Positions 25,431 through 32,597 of a stretch of DNA of 64,000 nt are shown here, one piece after another. How positions within the stretch are numbered: the stretch's first letter is position 1; every line of letters starts with the position of its first letter. Below the pieces are notes generated by a model, which saw nothing but the letters and a program-made list of their open reading frames with translations, did no database searches and had not been told where the DNA came from. This DNA is from Centipeda periodontii DSM 2778 (GTDB lineage Bacteria > Bacillota > Negativicutes > Selenomonadales > Selenomonadaceae): positions 1,603,548-1,667,547 of the forward strand of contig NZ_GL892076.1 in NCBI RefSeq assembly GCF_000213975.1, read 5' to 3'. The position numbers were made by a program, and so were the translations under genes.

Positions 25431-25499
25431 TTCCTTTTATCCCGCGCCCTCCGGATTTACATAAAGCTTTTTAGGAAATAAGCCTCGAAAGGATTCATC

Positions 25500-26585
25500 A
25501 TGAAGATTATGCTGAATGTCCCCTATGAAGAAAAAGAGCTTGTAAAGGCGCTGCATGCCCGATGGGACAAGGAATCAAAAAGCTGGTATATTCCAGACGG
25601 GATAGACTATCATCCCTTTCAAAAATGGATTGATCCTAAAATGTATCAATCCTTGAAAACTCCACTAAGTACAGATGATGTACTGCTTCAGTATCAAAAA
25701 ATCGTGTCTTCCGCACTCGGCTCATTATTGGTTGTTGTCGTCGGTGATGTTTGCAGAGTCTTTTCCAGTGAAAATAACGTCTATACGAATTTCGATTTAA
25801 CAAACGATCCAACCGCAAAGCAGCGTATCTATGTGTATGCAGATCAGAAATTGTATATTCCCTCCTTTGATACTCGAGTCAAGGTGACAGGAACACTCGG
25901 TGTTTACAAAGATAAACTTCAGGTCAAGGCATCTGACATCCGTCCGCTCGATGAACCTACTGCATTTAAGAGAACGCTCGCCCAATGGAAAAAAGATTAT
26001 CCTTCAAGAAGCGGACTGCAGAAACAGAAAATTGAAACCCGATTCGGTTGTATTGGTGTGATTGCACCGAAAGAAAGCGCCGGATACAACGACTTCATAA
26101 CACTTATCGGAGAAAAGTTCGAAGTAAAACTTTTGTCCGATGTGATGACTGCTGAGAGCATGAGTCAGCGCATTCAAGAGCTGGATCAAAAGGATTTGGA
26201 CTGCATCTGCATCGTCCGCGGCGGTGGCAGTATCTATGATTTTTTAGACTTCAATCATCCCAAGCTGATTCAAACGATCTACGAAGCTCGCCACCCGATT
26301 GCAATCGGTGTGGGTCATTCTACGGATGAACTCGCATGTAATGACTACGCTGATCTTGCTTCGATTACGCCGTCAAAATTGGCAGATGACCTGATCCGTA
26401 TAAAATGGAACTCCATCAACAAAAAGGAAAAGCCCCTCAATCAAATTGGGGGCACAAAAAAACCAAGCTACACCGAACTACTTGAGGAGAACGCTCATCT
26501 GAAAAGCGAGCTGAATCATCTCAAAGAGCTTTTTGAATTGGAAACGAAGAGGAAAAAAGGATTTTTCAGTAGATTATTTTCATAA
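25500..26585 (+). CDS. DUF5710 / exonuclease VII large-subunit-like fusion protein
   Basis: 361 residues. Residues 1-50 (NVPYEEKELVKALHARWDKE, then WYIP) match the DUF5710 module found in mobile-element proteins. Residues ~70-150 look like the OB-fold of XseA. Residues ~170-310 match the XseA core: VRGGGSIYDFLDFNHP, then HPIAIGVGHSTDE and ASITPSKLADDL. A short coiled coil and basic tail end the protein, replacing the long XseA helices. No small subunit (XseB) is adjacent. AT-rich codon use differs from the core genome. Nuclease activity on single-stranded DNA is inferred, with a role in element maintenance or defence possible. Confidence 0.75.
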   Translation: MKIMLNVPYEEKELVKALHARWDKESKSWYIPDGIDYHPFQKWIDPKMYQSLKTPLSTDDVLLQYQKIVSSALGSLLVVVVGDVCRVFSSENNVYTNFDLTNDPTAKQRIYVYADQKLYIPSFDTRVKVTGTLGVYKDKLQVKASDIRPLDEPTAFKRTLAQWKKDYPSRSGLQKQKIETRFGCIGVIAPKESAGYNDFITLIGEKFEVKLLSDVMTAESMSQRIQELDQKDLDCICIVRGGGSIYDFLDFNHPKLIQTIYEARHPIAIGVGHSTDELACNDYADLASITPSKLADDLIRIKWNSINKKEKPLNQIGGTKKPSYTELLEENAHLKSELNHLKELFELETKRKKGFFSRLFS

Positions 26586-26674
26586 TCATGGGCTGGAAGT
26601 TGCCAAGAACTACCTTTCCAACTACTTCTGAATGTAGTACCAAATCGCACACGCTACTACAGCTTTTTGAGTGC

Positions 26675-26790
26675 TTGAAATAATCTCTTAAAGGTGCTAT
26701 ACTGGGGCTACAAAGATATAAGAATGATTGTCCATCATTCTACACCGCAAAAGCCCCCGCAGATTAGTCACCTGCGGGGGCTTTTGTTGC
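26675..26790 (+). ncRNA. Antisense antitoxin RNA of type I locus 2
   Basis: TTGAAA (26675-26680) and TATACT (26698-26703) with a 17-nt spacer drive a short RNA from about 26710. It ends at a strong hairpin, AAAAGCCCCCGCAG with its complement (26749-26785), which works in both directions. Nucleotides 26712-26725 (AAAGATATAAGAAT) are exactly complementary to the start region of the convergent toxin gene once the inserted MITE is removed. The RNA has no convincing ORF. Confidence 0.7.
26749..26785. terminator. Bidirectional terminator of toxin-antitoxin locus 2
   Basis: AAAAGCCCCCGCAG / CTGCGGGGGCTTTT with an 8-9-base loop, shared by the plus-strand RNA and the converging toxin message. Confidence 0.85.
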
Positions 26791-26840
26791 ACCGTCTTGG
26801 ATAGTCACTCCAATAGGCACAAGCAGAGATTAAGCTGTCG

Positions 26841-27084
26841 CTAACGGATACGATCGTAGATAAAGGCAGCAATCAAACTTGCCACAATACCAACCATCAA
26901 AGATATAAGGAAGCACTGATAAATTCAGCACCGCCATCTTAGCACATCTTTTTTGCCCGCTTTTCGTTAGCAAATCCTCCACATAGCTTTGGCTATGCGT
27001 CCGGTTTGCTGCCTCAATCGGACGAAAAAATCTGCGCCAATCTGACGGACTTCATTTTATCAGTGATTCCATAAGAATATCCAC
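26841..27084 (-). pseudogene. Type I toxin gene (Fst-like) split by MITE copy E
   Basis: The 5' part starts with GTG at 27082-27084, nine bases after GGGAGG (27094-27099), and continues GAT-ATT-C before the element. The 3' part (ATG at 26897, TAG at 26841) encodes MVGIVASLIAAFIYDRIR. Removing the element and one copy of the 4-bp duplication joins them into one 25-codon frame starting M-D-I-L-I-S-L. The peptide is a single membrane helix with a charged end, as in Fst/Ldr-type toxins. As it stands the 5' part stops within the element, so the gene is most likely inactive. Confidence 0.7.
26909..27070 (-). mobile_element. MITE-like element, copy E (inside toxin gene)
   Basis: 162 bp with a perfect target duplication ATAA at 26905-26908 and 27071-27074. 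Ends are GGAAGCACTGATAAA at the left and GGAATCACTGATAAA on the minus strand at the right. It is most similar to copy C, sharing hairpin II arms CATAGC/GCTATG, so the two are probably recent relatives. Confidence 0.87.
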
Positions 27085-27138
27085 CGAAACACACCTCCCT
27101 CCACCTATCGCTAGATTCTGAGGTGCGACAGCAAAATG

Positions 27139-27167
27139 AGTATAACATAGACATCATACCAATGAAA
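27139..27167 (-). promoter_or_regulatory. Promoter of the interrupted toxin gene
   Basis: Minus-strand TTTCAT (27162-27167) and TATACT (27139-27144), 17-nt spacer; gives a ~50-nt leader to the GTG start. Confidence 0.5.
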
Positions 27168-27178
27168 GGGATGATCTC

Positions 27179-28282
27179 TTGTCCGTCCATAAAGACACGA
27201 AGCGCGGAACATGGTACGTAAAGATCAAATATACCGATTGGACAGGTGAAAAAAAAGAGACTACACGTCGAGGATTTGCCAAGAAAAAAGACGCGCAGCT
27301 TTTTGAGCAGGACTTCCATCGGCAGAAACAGGGTGCTCCATCCATGTCCTTTCAGGCTCTGTACGAGTTGTATATGACAGATATAAAACCGCGCATAAGA
27401 CCTACAACCTATCGAAGCAAAGAATATATGTTCACCTCAAAGGTATTGCCGTTCTTCGCAAATTTGCCCTGCGATCAGATTACTCCTGCAAAAATACGGC
27501 AGTGGCAAAACGAACTTGTCAAAGGCGATTATCAAGAGACATACCTCCGTACTATCAACAATCAAGTTGCAGCCATCTTCAACTTTGCCGTAAATTATTA
27601 TGGTCTACCAACTAACCCAGCAAAACGAGCAGGGATGATCGGAAAGAGTCATGCCGATGCAATGAGATTCTGGACGGTTGATGATTTTCAAAAATTTATC
27701 AATCACACCACTACTCCACTATACAGAATTTCTTTTTTAATCCTTTTCTGGACAGGGATGCGTGTTGGAGAGTTTTTGGCACTGACCCTGGAGGACTTTG
27801 ATTTTGACAAAAATTTGATACACATAACCAAAAGCTACGCACGGCTAGATAACAAGACTATAATCGGCCCGCCTAAGACACCAAAGAGCCGTCGTGATGT
27901 CAGCATCCCTGCATTTCTTGTCGATGAAGTCCAGCAGTTTATCCAAGCGCAGCATTCAATCAATCCAAACGCACGATTATTTGAAACCGGTAAACATGGA
28001 TTATCTTATGAAATGAGGCGTGTAGCTGCACAGGTTGGCATAGAGAAAATTCGCCTTCATGATCTTAGGCACTCTCATGCCTCCTATCTCATTCACCGAG
28101 GAATACCGATCATAGCGATTTCACAACGCCTCGGTCATGAAAAAATCGAGACTACACTACAAACCTACGCTCACCTGTATCCGCAGGAGCGCGATATGAT
28201 CATTGACACCATCGAAAGCGATCCTGCAACAAAAGGGGTCAATCGGGGGTCACAGAAAATAAATAAGCGCAGAGAACCTTGA
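27179..28282 (+). CDS. Tyrosine recombinase / integrase
   Basis: 367 residues from a TTG behind GAAAGGG. An N-terminal AP2-like arm-binding region (TKRGTWYVKIKYTDWTGEK) is followed by a SAM-like core-binding domain (about 55-160) and the catalytic domain: Arg in TGMRVGEFL, Lys in the TPKSRRDV region, HDLRHSHASYL, GHEKIETT and the nucleophile Tyr in QTYAHLYP. It is full length for phage/ICE integrases. Its stop lies inside the guaA terminator, next to the att-like repeat at 28303-28323, so it most likely catalysed the insertion at guaA. Codon use is AT-rich. Confidence 0.93.
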   Translation: MSVHKDTKRGTWYVKIKYTDWTGEKKETTRRGFAKKKDAQLFEQDFHRQKQGAPSMSFQALYELYMTDIKPRIRPTTYRSKEYMFTSKVLPFFANLPCDQITPAKIRQWQNELVKGDYQETYLRTINNQVAAIFNFAVNYYGLPTNPAKRAGMIGKSHADAMRFWTVDDFQKFINHTTTPLYRISFLILFWTGMRVGEFLALTLEDFDFDKNLIHITKSYARLDNKTIIGPPKTPKSRRDVSIPAFLVDEVQQFIQAQHSINPNARLFETGKHGLSYEMRRVAAQVGIEKIRLHDLRHSHASYLIHRGIPIIAISQRLGHEKIETTLQTYAHLYPQERDMIIDTIESDPATKGVNRGSQKINKRREP

Positions 28283-28309
28283 AATATAAGGATCTCTGCG
28301 CTTATTTTT
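28263..28309. terminator. Bidirectional terminator between integrase and guaA
   Basis: AATAAGCGCAGAG / CTCTGCGCTTATT with an inner CCTT/AAGG, T run on both strands. The integrase stop codon sits in its loop. Confidence 0.85.
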
Positions 28310-28323
28310 GTTTATTCGAGTTC
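28303..28323 (-). repeat. att-like direct repeat at guaA 3' end
   Basis: Right partner of 18424-18444 (20 of 21 identical). It includes the last three guaA codons and the stop. The 3' end of guaA is a well-known integration site for genomic islands. Confidence 0.65.
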
Positions 28324-29868
28324 GATGGTCGCGGGCGGTTTGCCTGTGCAGTCGTAGAGGACGCGGTTGACGCCGCGGACTTCATTGACAATGCGTGTGG
28401 TGACTCTCGACAGGATTTCCCACGGGAGCTGTGCCGCCTCTGCCGTCATGAAATCACTGGTCTCGACCGCACGCAGAACGATGGCATAGTCATAGGTTCG
28501 TCCGTCACCCATGACGCCGACGGAGCGCATATTGGTGAGCGCAGCAAAATACTGCCCGAGATTCTTTTGGAGACCGGCTTTTGCAATCTCCTCACGGTAG
28601 ATGGCATCCGCCTCCTGCACGATATGAACCTTCTCTGCCGTTACCTCGCCAATGATGCGGATGCCGAGCCCCGGCCCCGGGAACGGCTGGCGATCGACGA
28701 GATCGTCCGGAACGCCAAGCTCGCGTCCTGCGGCGCGCACCTCGTCTTTGAAGAGGAGACGAAGTGGCTCAACAATCTCTTTGAAATCCACATGGTCGGG
28801 AAGTCCGCCGACGTTGTGATGCGATTTGATGACAGCGGATTTGCCAAGCCCGCTCTCAATAACATCGGGGTAGATCGTTCCCTGCACGAGAAAGTCCACC
28901 GCACCAATCTCATGTGCCGCTTCCTCAAAGACGCGGATAAACTCCTCCCCGATGATCTTACGCTTTGCCTCCGGCTCCGTTACCCCCTTGAGTTTGGCAT
29001 AAAAGCGATCACGCGCGTTAATACGGATGAAGTTGACATCATAGGTGCCGGATGTTCCGAAAACGGCTTCCACCTCATCCCCCTCGTCCTTACGCAGAAG
29101 ACCATGGTCGACAAAGACGCAGGTGAGCTGGCTGCCGATCGCTTTGGAGAGCAGAACGGCGGCCACGGAGGAGTCGACACCGCCCGAGAGTGCACAGAGC
29201 GCACGTCCCGTCCCAATCTTTTTACGCAGTTCCTCAATCGCCTTCTGGACGAAGGAATCCATGCGCCACGTTCCCATACATTTGCAGACATGATAGACAA
29301 AGTTCCGCAGGATCTCCGTTCCATGCTCTGTGTGCATGACCTCGGGGTGGAACTGGACCGCATAAAGCCCTTCCGCCGGATTCTCCATCGCTGCAATCGG
29401 GCAAACAGGCGTGTTTGCCGTTGTATGAAACCTCGTAGGAAGTACACTGATATAGTCCGTATGGCTCATCCAGCAGATGTTTTTTGTGGGAATACCGTCA
29501 AATAGAAGGGAGGCTTTGTCCGTGATGTCGACCTCTGTCTTCCCATATTCGCTCGTAGGTGCAGTCTCGACCCTACCGCCGCAGAGATGCGCCATAAGCT
29601 GCGCGCCGTAGCAGATTCCAAGCACCGGTATCCCGAGCGAAAAGAGTTCCTTTGGTGCGGTGACAGCTCCCTGCCCATAGACGCTGTTCGGCCCGCCCGT
29701 CAGAATGATGCCGCGCGGCGCAAGTTCTCGAATGCGGTCTAGCGACAGCGTATGTGGATATACCTCACAATAGACATGATTCTCACGAACGCGACGTGCA
29801 ATGAGTTGATTGTATTGCCCGCCGAAATCCAGCACTAAGATCATCTCTGCGGCATCGGATCTGCTCAT
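28312..29868 (-). CDS. guaA: GMP synthase (glutamine-hydrolysing)
   Basis: Aminates XMP to GMP using glutamine and ATP. The 518-residue product has the class I amidotransferase domain with GICYGAQL (nucleophile Cys) and QFHPEV (catalytic His), the PP-loop LSGGVDSS, and the C-terminal dimerisation domain ending in ELE. The 3' end is intact although it lies in the att-like repeat, because the island restores the last codons. recX ends 20 bp upstream on the same strand, so recA-recX-guaA could share a message. Confidence 0.95.
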   Translation of the reverse strand: MSRSDAAEMILVLDFGGQYNQLIARRVRENHVYCEVYPHTLSLDRIRELAPRGIILTGGPNSVYGQGAVTAPKELFSLGIPVLGICYGAQLMAHLCGGRVETAPTSEYGKTEVDITDKASLLFDGIPTKNICWMSHTDYISVLPTRFHTTANTPVCPIAAMENPAEGLYAVQFHPEVMHTEHGTEILRNFVYHVCKCMGTWRMDSFVQKAIEELRKKIGTGRALCALSGGVDSSVAAVLLSKAIGSQLTCVFVDHGLLRKDEGDEVEAVFGTSGTYDVNFIRINARDRFYAKLKGVTEPEAKRKIIGEEFIRVFEEAAHEIGAVDFLVQGTIYPDVIESGLGKSAVIKSHHNVGGLPDHVDFKEIVEPLRLLFKDEVRAAGRELGVPDDLVDRQPFPGPGLGIRIIGEVTAEKVHIVQEADAIYREEIAKAGLQKNLGQYFAALTNMRSVGVMGDGRTYDYAIVLRAVETSDFMTAEAAQLPWEILSRVTTRIVNEVRGVNRVLYDCTGKPPATIELE

Positions 29869-29888
29869 AATGGAATTCCTCTCTTGTA

Positions 29889-30380
29889 TTATTCTTCTGG
29901 ATCTTGCGTAAAACTCCGTACGGCAGCATGCGATACATCGACTGAAAATCCCTTTTGATAGAGATTTGCCATCATCTTTTGATACTTGTCCGTCGGTTTA
30001 TACTTCATTGCGAGTACGCGCTCCGCTGCAGAAACCTCACGCTCAAAGGTATCATCCGGTACGACACTCCATACGAGATCATGATCGAAGCCGCGCTGCA
30101 TGAGCTTCGCACAGATCTGGTGGACGGAATTCCGGCTGTCGTTGTAGAGATACATGAACTGCTGGGTACAGAGGTCAGTATCGTCAAGATAACGTTGCTC
30201 GATGAGGCGCGCTATGGCGGCATGGATTTCCTCTGCCGGAAACCCCTTGCGCGTGAGCTTCTCACGCAGTTTCTTTTCGCTGTGCGCCTGTCGTGCAAGG
30301 TAATCAACAGCTGTCATGAGCGCTGTTTTATTTGCTGCTTTTCGTGAACGCTTCTCCTCTTGATCGTGGGTGTCGTTCAT
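29889..30380 (-). CDS. recX: Regulatory protein RecX
   Basis: 163 residues of the RecX type, made of three-helix repeats: [41 protein letters not shown], and [12 protein letters not shown]. Binds RecA filaments and limits recombination. The ATG overlaps the recA stop by 4 bp, so the amount made is coupled to RecA translation. Confidence 0.9.
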   Translation of the reverse strand: MNDTHDQEEKRSRKAANKTALMTAVDYLARQAHSEKKLREKLTRKGFPAEEIHAAIARLIEQRYLDDTDLCTQQFMYLYNDSRNSVHQICAKLMQRGFDHDLVWSVVPDDTFEREVSAAERVLAMKYKPTDKYQKMMANLYQKGFSVDVSHAAVRSFTQDPEE

Positions 30381-31504
30381 TCATCCATCTCCGGAATGCT
30401 CTCTTCTGCAGGTTCCTCCTGTTCTTCCTCCGCAGAAAATTTTTTCGATGTTGATTTCTTCTTCGGCGTTGCTCCTTCGACAAGAAGTTTCGTACGAATC
30501 TTCTCCTCGATTTCGGCAATGAGTTCTGGTTTCTCCTCTAGTGTCTCCTTGGCATTTTCCTTGCCCTGACCGAGGCGTGTTCCCTCATAGGAATACCATG
30601 CACCGCTCTTGTTTACGATGTCCAGCTCGACGCCCATGTCGATAATGCTGCCGAGACGCGAAACGCCCTCACCGTATATGATGTCAAACTCTGCCGTCTT
30701 AAAGGGCGGCGCAACCTTGTTCTTGACAATCTTCGCACGTGTACGGTTGCCGAGGGACTCGGTTCCCTGCTTGATCGAGTCGGCGCGCCGGACATCGATG
30801 CGCACAGACGCGTAGAATTTTAGGGCGCGACCGCCCGTTGTCGTCTCGGGATTGCCATAGGTAACGCCGATCTTTTCACGCAGCTGGTTGATAAAGACGG
30901 CAACGGTACGGGTCTTGCTGATAATACCCGTAAGTTTTCGCATTGCCTGACTCATGAGTCGCGCTTGGAGTCCGACAACGGAAGAACCCATATCCCCCTC
31001 GATTTCGGATTTTGGCACAAGTGCTGCGACGGAGTCCACAACGATGATGTCGATGGCACCGCTGTGCACAAGTGCATCCACAATTTCGAGAGCCTGCTCG
31101 CCCGTGTCCGGCTGCGAAATCAGGAGATCCTCGGTATTGACGCCAAGTTTTCGTGCATACTCCGGATCCAGCGCATGCTCTGCATCGATGAATGCAGCAA
31201 GCCCTCCCGCCTTTTGCGCTTCGGCAATCATGTGGAGTGTGACCGTCGTCTTGCCGGAGGATTCGGGACCGTACACTTCGATAATACGCCCCCGCGGGAT
31301 GCCGCCGACGCCGAGCGCAATATCGAGCGGCAGGATACCGGTCGATATCACCTCAATATTCATATTTGCCTTGGCTTCACCGAGACGCATGATGGCTCCT
31401 TTGCCATGGGTTTTCTCAATTTGCTTGAGTGCATTCTCCAGAGCCTCTTCACGCGTCATCGGCTTATCTCTTTTACTGTCCTTCTTGGTATCCTTCTCTG
31501 CCAT
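30377..31504 (-). CDS. recA: Recombinase RecA
   Basis: 375 residues from the ATG at 31504 (AAAGGAG eight bases upstream). The Walker A motif GPESSGKTT is followed by VDSVAALVP and the L2-region [20 protein letters not shown], and the tail is acidic ([17 protein letters not shown]), as in most RecA proteins. It forms filaments on single-stranded DNA for strand exchange and SOS induction. A strong promoter is at 31540-31569, and no LexA-type box was seen near it. RecX is translationally coupled. Confidence 0.96.
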   Translation of the reverse strand: MAEKDTKKDSKRDKPMTREEALENALKQIEKTHGKGAIMRLGEAKANMNIEVISTGILPLDIALGVGGIPRGRIIEVYGPESSGKTTVTLHMIAEAQKAGGLAAFIDAEHALDPEYARKLGVNTEDLLISQPDTGEQALEIVDALVHSGAIDIIVVDSVAALVPKSEIEGDMGSSVVGLQARLMSQAMRKLTGIISKTRTVAVFINQLREKIGVTYGNPETTTGGRALKFYASVRIDVRRADSIKQGTESLGNRTRAKIVKNKVAPPFKTAEFDIIYGEGVSRLGSIIDMGVELDIVNKSGAWYSYEGTRLGQGKENAKETLEEKPELIAEIEEKIRTKLLVEGATPKKKSTSKKFSAEEEQEEPAEESIPEMDE

Positions 31505-31539
31505 ATTGTGCACTCCTTTAATCTTCTATTCTCTTCCCA

Positions 31540-31569
31540 ATTATACGAAAATCCCCGCGCCTTTGTCAA
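31540..31569 (-). promoter_or_regulatory. recA promoter
   Basis: Minus-strand TTGACA (31564-31569) and TATAAT (31540-31545), 18-nt spacer. The -35 box lies in the loop of a hairpin (31548-31588). Confidence 0.75.
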
Positions 31570-31588
31570 AAGGAATGTACGGGGATTT
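31548..31588. terminator. Hairpin after yqeY overlapping the recA promoter
   Basis: AAATCCCCG (31548-31556) pairs with CGGGGATTT (31580-31588), with an inner CCTTTTG/CAAAAGG-like pair. On the minus strand it follows the yqeY stop by 15 bp; the T run is weak (ATTTTCG). It may end yqeY transcription exactly where recA transcription begins. Confidence 0.6.
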
Positions 31589-31603
31589 CACCATGTTGGA
31601 CAT

Positions 31604-32047
31604 TTACTTCAAAAGAGAACGAACAATTTCATTCACCAGCTTACCATCGGCACGGCCTTTCACACGAGGCATAAGGACACCCATAACCTTGCCCATATCC
31701 TTCGCCGTTGTCGCGCCGACTTCAGCGACAGCGGTCTCGACAATCTTCTTGATCTCATCTGCACTGAGCTGTTCGGGCAGATACGGCATCAAAACGGCAA
31801 TCTCTGCCTCTGTCTTTTCCACAAGATCCGAGCGCCCGCCGCGTTCGAACTCCTCAATGGAGTCACGGCGCATCTTCACTTCCTTGGTAATTACACCGAT
31901 GATCTCGTCATCGCTCAGTGTCTTTTTTCCGTCGATCTCTGCTTGACGAACAGCACCGCGCACGAGCCGGATGACAGAGAGGCGCTCCTTTTCTCCTTGC
32001 TTCATAGCTTCTTTCATATCAGCGGTGAGTTTTTCCATCAATGACAT
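31604..32047 (-). CDS. yqeY: GatB/YqeY-domain protein
   Basis: 147 residues, the usual YqeY length. MEKLTADMKEAMKQGEKERLSVIR and the C-terminal GKVMGVLMPRVKGRADGKLVNEIV are family signatures shared with the tail of GatB. The role is thought to be in tRNA-linked amidation or tRNA binding, but it is not settled. It follows rpsU, as in many Firmicutes. Confidence 0.92.
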   Translation of the reverse strand: MSLMEKLTADMKEAMKQGEKERLSVIRLVRGAVRQAEIDGKKTLSDDEIIGVITKEVKMRRDSIEEFERGGRSDLVEKTEAEIAVLMPYLPEQLSADEIKKIVETAVAEVGATTAKDMGKVMGVLMPRVKGRADGKLVNEIVRSLLK

Positions 32048-32080
32048 AGGTTTTCATCCTTTCAAAGAAGTATTAAAGAT

Positions 32081-32117
32081 AGAAAAACATCCGTGGCACA
32101 CAGCGTCCACGGATGTT
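32081..32117 (-). terminator. Terminator after rpsU
   Basis: ACATCCGTGG pairs with CCACGGATGT across ten bases and is followed on the minus strand by TTTTTCT. It lies between rpsU and yqeY, so read-through would control yqeY. Confidence 0.8.
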
Positions 32118-32126
32118 TCTTTGCAA

Positions 32127-32309
32127 TCAGCCCCTGTATTTGCGTTTACGCGCTGCCTCAGACTTCTTTTTGCGGCGAACGCTCGGTTTCTCGTAATGTT
32201 CACGCTTTCGAACTTCGGCAAGAGTGCCGGCCTTCTGTGACATACGCTTAAAGCGGCGGAGAGCACTGTCGATCGACTCATTCTTGCCGACCTTGATTTC
32301 ATTTGCCAT
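32127..32309 (-). CDS. rpsU: 30S ribosomal protein S21
   Basis: 60 residues, from [20 protein letters not shown] to the basic [16 protein letters not shown] tail, matching bS21 in length and sequence. The ATG at 32309 has GGAGGGG upstream; a longer frame to 32423 is not real. It binds near the 16S rRNA 3' end and helps initiation. Its own strong promoter is at 32367-32396. Confidence 0.96.
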   Translation of the reverse strand: MANEIKVGKNESIDSALRRFKRMSQKAGTLAEVRKREHYEKPSVRRKKKSEAARKRKYRG

Positions 32310-32366
32310 GCATTTCCCCTCCCTCCACGCGCGGAGTAATGTTGCACCGATAAATGATGCAAGCAC

Positions 32367-32396
32367 ATTATACCCCATAGAGATAATCCGTGTCAA
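32367..32396 (-). promoter_or_regulatory. rpsU promoter
   Basis: Minus-strand TTGACA (32391-32396) and TATAAT (32367-32372), 18-nt spacer. Confidence 0.8.
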
Positions 32397-32501
32397 TCGC
32401 GTAATCAAATTTTCACAAAACACCTGAGGATATCATCAACTGTTTTCTTGAACATCTATTTATACATAGTATGCAATGATAAAAAATTTTTATATTTTAT
32501 A

Positions 32502-32556
32502 TTGACATTACCTCTCAGTGTGCGTTATGATTTTGTTCGTGAGTTTTCCAACTCAC
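32502..32556 (+). promoter_or_regulatory. znuA promoter with palindromic operator
   Basis: TTGACA (32502-32507) and TATGAT (32526-32531), 18-nt spacer. Eight bases after the -10 lies a perfect 7-bp-arm palindrome GTGAGTT-TTCC-AACTCAC (32539-32556) at the expected transcription start. This position fits a repressor site, perhaps metal-controlled. It does not match the usual Zur or AdcR consensus. Confidence 0.6.
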
Positions 32557-32597
32557 AAAATGTTCCAGTTGCGTTAAATAAAGGAGACCTGTTACCC

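Larger units (their letters stand above)
18424..28323. mobile_element. Probable genomic island integrated at the guaA 3' end
   Basis: About 9.9 kb bounded by a 21-bp direct repeat with one mismatch (18424-18444 and 28303-28323; shared core GTTTATTCGAGTTC). The right copy covers the guaA stop codon, and the left copy repeats the same codons on the minus strand (E-L-E-stop) with no gene before them. A tyrosine integrase (27179-28282) abuts the right end, as in integrative elements. Contents: two toxin-antitoxin-like loci, IS30 debris, two MITEs, five exported proteins, an Xre regulator and an ExoVII-like protein. DNA from 24.8 to 28.2 kb is visibly more AT-rich than its surroundings; 19-23.7 kb is not, so the island may be composite. 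Confidence 0.65.

Noticed and set aside
25500-26585. Housekeeping xseA
   Set aside because: Too short, carries DUF5710, lacks an xseB neighbour and lies in island DNA with different base composition.
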